Assembly (NCBI GenBank): GCA_024280945.1
Contig: JAMXLO010000051.1
Span: forward strand, 1 to 64,000
Reading direction: 5' to 3'
Length of the DNA stretch: 64,000 bases
Origin: Acetobacteraceae bacterium
GTDB taxonomy: Bacteria; Pseudomonadota; Alphaproteobacteria; Acetobacterales; Acetobacteraceae
A model generated the notes under the pieces. That model did no database searches. It was not told the origin of the DNA and was given only the letters and a program-made list of their open reading frames with translations. This document shows, piece after piece, positions 61,230 to 64,000 of the stretch (its first letter is position 1; each line of letters begins with the position of its first letter). Position numbers and translations under genes: made by a program.

Positions 61230-64000
61230 CTACGCCGCCACCCCTCTTACCTGCAGCCGCCGCAATGCACGATCGATCCACTGCGCTGTGAGCTTTTCCT
61301 GCACCCCGTTCTGCGCCAGCCGTTCATGCAGCGCGGAAAAGTCCACGCGATCCAGCACCTGATCCTGATTGAAGCAGGAAAAAACCACGGTCCGCTCACC
61401 GGTTGCAGGATCGATGTGCGGCTGCAGGCACTGCGCGCAGACCTCCTTCATCATGCACTGCATCGGTGAGTTGATCGAACCGATAGCTGTATGGCCGGGC
61501 TTCAGCAGTGGTGCCAGCACACCACGCCGCGCCGCGCCCACCGCCTGCATCATGCGATCTGAGCCGATGACGATCAGGTGGTCGGCCTGAGCCAACCCGA
61601 CTTCGGCGCCGCACGCCGCCATCGCCTGCACGATATTGCCGATGAAGCTGCGGTCCTGTGACCGCGTCGGCACGAACCCCGGCGCCTCGTCGCAACACCA
61701 CACGATAACATCGGCAGCACGCTCGATCTCAGTCACCTTGTAGCGGTCGCGGATCTGTTTGTAGCCGGCGAAGTAGATCACCCGCGATCCAGCAGCGCGC
61801 AGGGCAGCGCCGATCGAGAACAGCACGGCGTTGCCCAGCCCGCCGCCGATCAGCGCCACGGTCTTGCCGCCGAGGATCTCGGTCGGCGAACCGGTGGGCC
61901 CCATGAGGACCACTGGCTCACCCGGCTTCAACAGCGCGCAAATATCCGAGCTGCCTCCCATTTCCAGCACGATCACCGACACCAGACCTTGCTCCGGGTC
62001 GGTCCAGGCGCCGGTCATGGCCAGCCCTTCCATCGCCAGCACGGTGCTCGTCGCGCCTGCCTCGGAGATACGCGGTGCCAGCATCTCGTAGTTCTGCAAG
62101 CGATAGAATTGGCCTGGTTGGAAGGCGCGCGCCTGGGCCGGCGCGTGCACCACGACCTCGACAATGTTAGGGGTCAACCGATTGACCGCGTGCACCGTGG
62201 GCTGCAGTTCCTGCCGACAGCGTGCGATCAGCTCCGGACCACTGGCTGGCGTGGCGTCCTGCGCGGCAAGCGTGCTCGACACCACGGGGTATCCACGCTT
62301 GGCGCCGCCCATCGCCTTCACGACGTTGCCAAAAAAACTCGGATGCAGATCGCCGAAGAAACTGATGAAGCGACCATTGCCAGCCCGGTGCATCAGCACG
62401 TGCGTCGCGTCCGGCTTGGCCAGGCCGCGCACCACTGTCATCGGCGCGCCCGTCGCATCGATCGCCTCGAAGTATTTGCCATCGAGGCGGATCCGGCCGT
62501 CCTCCCGCGCCAATATGGTGTTTGGCTGGGTGCCGGCGGCGACTAGAATGGCCCGCGCGGGCAGCACGACTTCTGAACCATCGGCGCGCGTCATGCGCAG
62601 GCCCGCGGCGTGACCGAACGCGTCGATCTCGACCGCGCGGGGCGTCAGGCCCTCGGCGAAGCGGACCGCTTCCTCCATGGCCTTGGCGACTTCTTCGTGG
62701 TTCAGAGTGTAGGAAGGACTGTCGATCAGCCGGCGGCGATAGGCGATGGTAACGCCGCCCCACGCGTCCAGGAGTTGGGCAAGGCGAGGTGCCCTTCCCG
62801 CTTGGGACGCGGCCGCGCGCTCCGCGCCGATCGCCGCGGCATGCGCCAGGAACTCATCGGCGATGTCCGCCTCTTCAGCGTTCCACGCGCTACGCACCGC
62901 TGCTTCACCGCGCTCCGCCACCAATACGCGATAGCGCGCGGCGAATTTTTCGACCTGGCGGACGTAGTAGGCGAGGCTCTCGGTCGCCGTATCGATGGCG
63001 GTAAGGCCGCCGCCGATGACGACAACTGGCAAACGCAGTTGCAGATTGGCGATCGACGACTGCTTCGCTGCGCCGGTCAACTGCAATGCCATGAGGAAAT
63101 CCGATGCTGCACGCACCCCGCGCGCCAGTCCATTGGGGATGTCGAGGACGGTCGGCTTGCCGGCCCCCATGCAAAGCGCGATGTGATCGAAGCCCATCGC
63201 CCAGACGTCATCGATCCCGAGCGTCGCGCCACCGCCAAAGCGCGTGCCGCCAAAATGCGCGAATTTGTCCCCCCGCCGCTCCAACAACAGGCGCACCAGC
63301 TTCAGGTAATTCTTGTTCCACCGCACCGTGATGCCGTACTCGGCGACACCGCCGAACCCCGCCATCACCCGGTCGTCCAGGTTCTCGAACAGGTCTTGCG
63401 CATTGCGCACCGGCGCGGTGGGATCGAACCCGAGCGGCTCGATCTTCAAGCCGTCGATCGCGACCACTGTGTGGCCGTCGTTCATCAGGTGATGTGCCAA
63501 GGTAAAGCCGGCCGGGCCGAGACCGACGATCAGCACCTTGCGCCCGCTGTCCGGGCGCGGCAGCGGACGACGAAGGTCGAGGGGGTTCCAGCGCGTCAGC
63601 AGCGCGTAGATCTCGAATCCCCACGGCAGCCCGAGCACGTCCTTCAGCACTCGGGTCTCGGCCTGCGGGATGTCGACCGGATCCTGCCGCTGATAGATGC
63701 ACGACTTCATGCAGTCATTGCAGATACGGTGACCAGTCGCTGCCATCATCGGATTGTCGATGGCGATGATCGCAAAAGCACCGATCGCGCTGCCTTGCGC
63801 GCGCAGCGTGTGCATTTCGCTGATCTTTTCGTCGAGCGGACACCCAGCCAACGTTACGCCGAACGGCGACTTCTGAAACTGTCCGGTCTTGCGATCCTTC
63901 AGTCCGTGGCGGCAGGAATCCTTGCCCTGGGTGTGGCACCAGATGCAGTAGTTGATCTGATCCAGCGCCTGCTGCTGGTCCATACCAGGGTCGGTCAGCG
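61230..64000 (-). CDS. Large FAD/Fe-S pyridine nucleotide-disulfide oxidoreductase (GltD-like with DHODB electron-transfer module), 5' truncated
   Basis: More than 920 residues; the reading frame is open beyond the ATG at 63983, with LTDPG before it, and continues off the window. N-terminal Cys-rich Fe-S region (INYCIWCHTQGKDSC, GHRICNDCMKSCIY) is followed by a GltD-type FAD/NAD domain (VLIVGLGPAGFTLAHHL, VVVIGGGLTAIDTATE). The last 300 residues are a ferredoxin reductase/PyrK-like module (QPGQFYRLQNYEML, VALIGGGLGNAVLFS) with a C-terminal Fe-S Cys set (CMMKEVCAQCLQPH, VVFSCFNQD). It probably passes electrons between NAD(P)H and a partner. The gene ends 26 nt from the opposing CHRD gene. Confidence 0.88.
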   Translation of the reverse strand, partial: LTDPGMDQQQALDQINYCIWCHTQGKDSCRHGLKDRKTGQFQKSPFGVTLAGCPLDEKISEMHTLRAQGSAIGAFAIIAIDNPMMAATGHRICNDCMKSCIYQRQDPVDIPQAETRVLKDVLGLPWGFEIYALLTRWNPLDLRRPLPRPDSGRKVLIVGLGPAGFTLAHHLMNDGHTVVAIDGLKIEPLGFDPTAPVRNAQDLFENLDDRVMAGFGGVAEYGITVRWNKNYLKLVRLLLERRGDKFAHFGGTRFGGGATLGIDDVWAMGFDHIALCMGAGKPTVLDIPNGLARGVRAASDFLMALQLTGAAKQSSIANLQLRLPVVVIGGGLTAIDTATESLAYYVRQVEKFAARYRVLVAERGEAAVRSAWNAEEADIADEFLAHAAAIGAERAAASQAGRAPRLAQLLDAWGGVTIAYRRRLIDSPSYTLNHEEVAKAMEEAVRFAEGLTPRAVEIDAFGHAAGLRMTRADGSEVVLPARAILVAAGTQPNTILAREDGRIRLDGKYFEAIDATGAPMTVVRGLAKPDATHVLMHRAGNGRFISFFGDLHPSFFGNVVKAMGGAKRGYPVVSSTLAAQDATPASGPELIARCRQELQPTVHAVNRLTPNIVEVVVHAPAQARAFQPGQFYRLQNYEMLAPRISEAGATSTVLAMEGLAMTGAWTDPEQGLVSVIVLEMGGSSDICALLKPGEPVVLMGPTGSPTEILGGKTVALIGGGLGNAVLFSIGAALRAAGSRVIYFAGYKQIRDRYKVTEIERAADVIVWCCDEAPGFVPTRSQDRSFIGNIVQAMAACGAEVGLAQADHLIVIGSDRMMQAVGAARRGVLAPLLKPGHTAIGSINSPMQCMMKEVCAQCLQPHIDPATGERTVVFSCFNQDQVLDRVDFSALHERLAQNGVQEKLTAQWIDRALRRLQVRGVAA

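Noticed and set aside
1-64000. CRISPR arrays, rRNA genes, intact IS elements or prophage
   Set aside because: No regularly spaced repeats, no rRNA sequence and no intact transposase or phage structural gene were seen; only integrase and recombinase remnants exist.

Overview
The window is GC-rich, densely packed DNA that looks like an alphaproteobacterial chromosome. Support for that comes from the glutathione-linked formaldehyde pathway, the XoxF-type methanol oxidation locus and many NitT/TauT and dipeptide ABC systems; Acetobacteraceae/Rhodospirillales or a rhizobial relative is a guess from gene content only. It has three parts separated by a short decayed zone.

Region 1 (about 0-20.2 kb) is a lanthanide-type methanol oxidation island. 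After a 5'-truncated fabI and a NitT/TauT-type ABC importer come two small secreted orphan proteins, a SoxYZ-like fused carrier, pqqA (only 25 codons) and pqqBCDE. These are followed by a metallo-beta-lactamase-fold quinoprotein relay hydrolase, xoxF (with the extra Asp of lanthanide enzymes), its cytochrome xoxG, the binding protein xoxJ and a CxxxCW rhodanese-like protein. An opposing operon encodes an ABC system (binding protein, YVTN propeller, ATPase, ABC-2 permease, small periplasmic protein) related to the lut/ped systems implicated in lanthanide handling. A second cytochrome c, glutathione-dependent formaldehyde dehydrogenase and S-(hydroxymethyl)glutathione synthase complete the route: methanol to formaldehyde by XoxF, electrons to cytochrome c, formaldehyde to S-formylglutathione by Gfa and the dehydrogenase.

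Region 2 (about 20.2-23.8 kb) is a scar. It holds an orphan sigma54-type promoter, a 137-bp inverted copy of an internal piece of pqqC fused to a broken tyrosine integrase, an mrpA antiporter gene with a frameshift and a large internal deletion, and a serine recombinase without its catalytic domain that runs into tRNA-Arg(CCT).

Region 3 (about 24-64 kb) is catabolic. A minus-strand operon encodes a dipeptide-type ABC importer, a D-aminoacylase-type amidohydrolase and a HbpS/GlcG protein; a clan-A glycosidase-like gene lies downstream. A divergent plus-strand run encodes a BBE-type flavin oxidase, an HpaI-type aldolase, a luciferase-like monooxygenase, an alpha/beta hydrolase, an AtzG-like subunit with its amidase, and a class III CoA-transferase. 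Then come an aldo/keto reductase, an SDR, SRPBCC and GFA proteins, a second NitT/TauT importer with its binding gene divergent, a LeuCD-type hydro-lyase, and a three-gene operon of MetE-like methyltransferase, NtaA-like monooxygenase and FMO-like monooxygenase. A GMC oxidoreductase, an amidohydrolase, an alpha/beta hydrolase with a Cys nucleophile, a broken cupin, an ABM-like protein, a CHRD protein and a large FAD/Fe-S oxidoreductase cut by the window edge follow. Their order suggests uptake and oxidative/hydrolytic breakdown of amide- or methyl-bearing organic compounds, but no substrate can be read from the sequence. No CRISPR array, rRNA or intact insertion sequence was seen.
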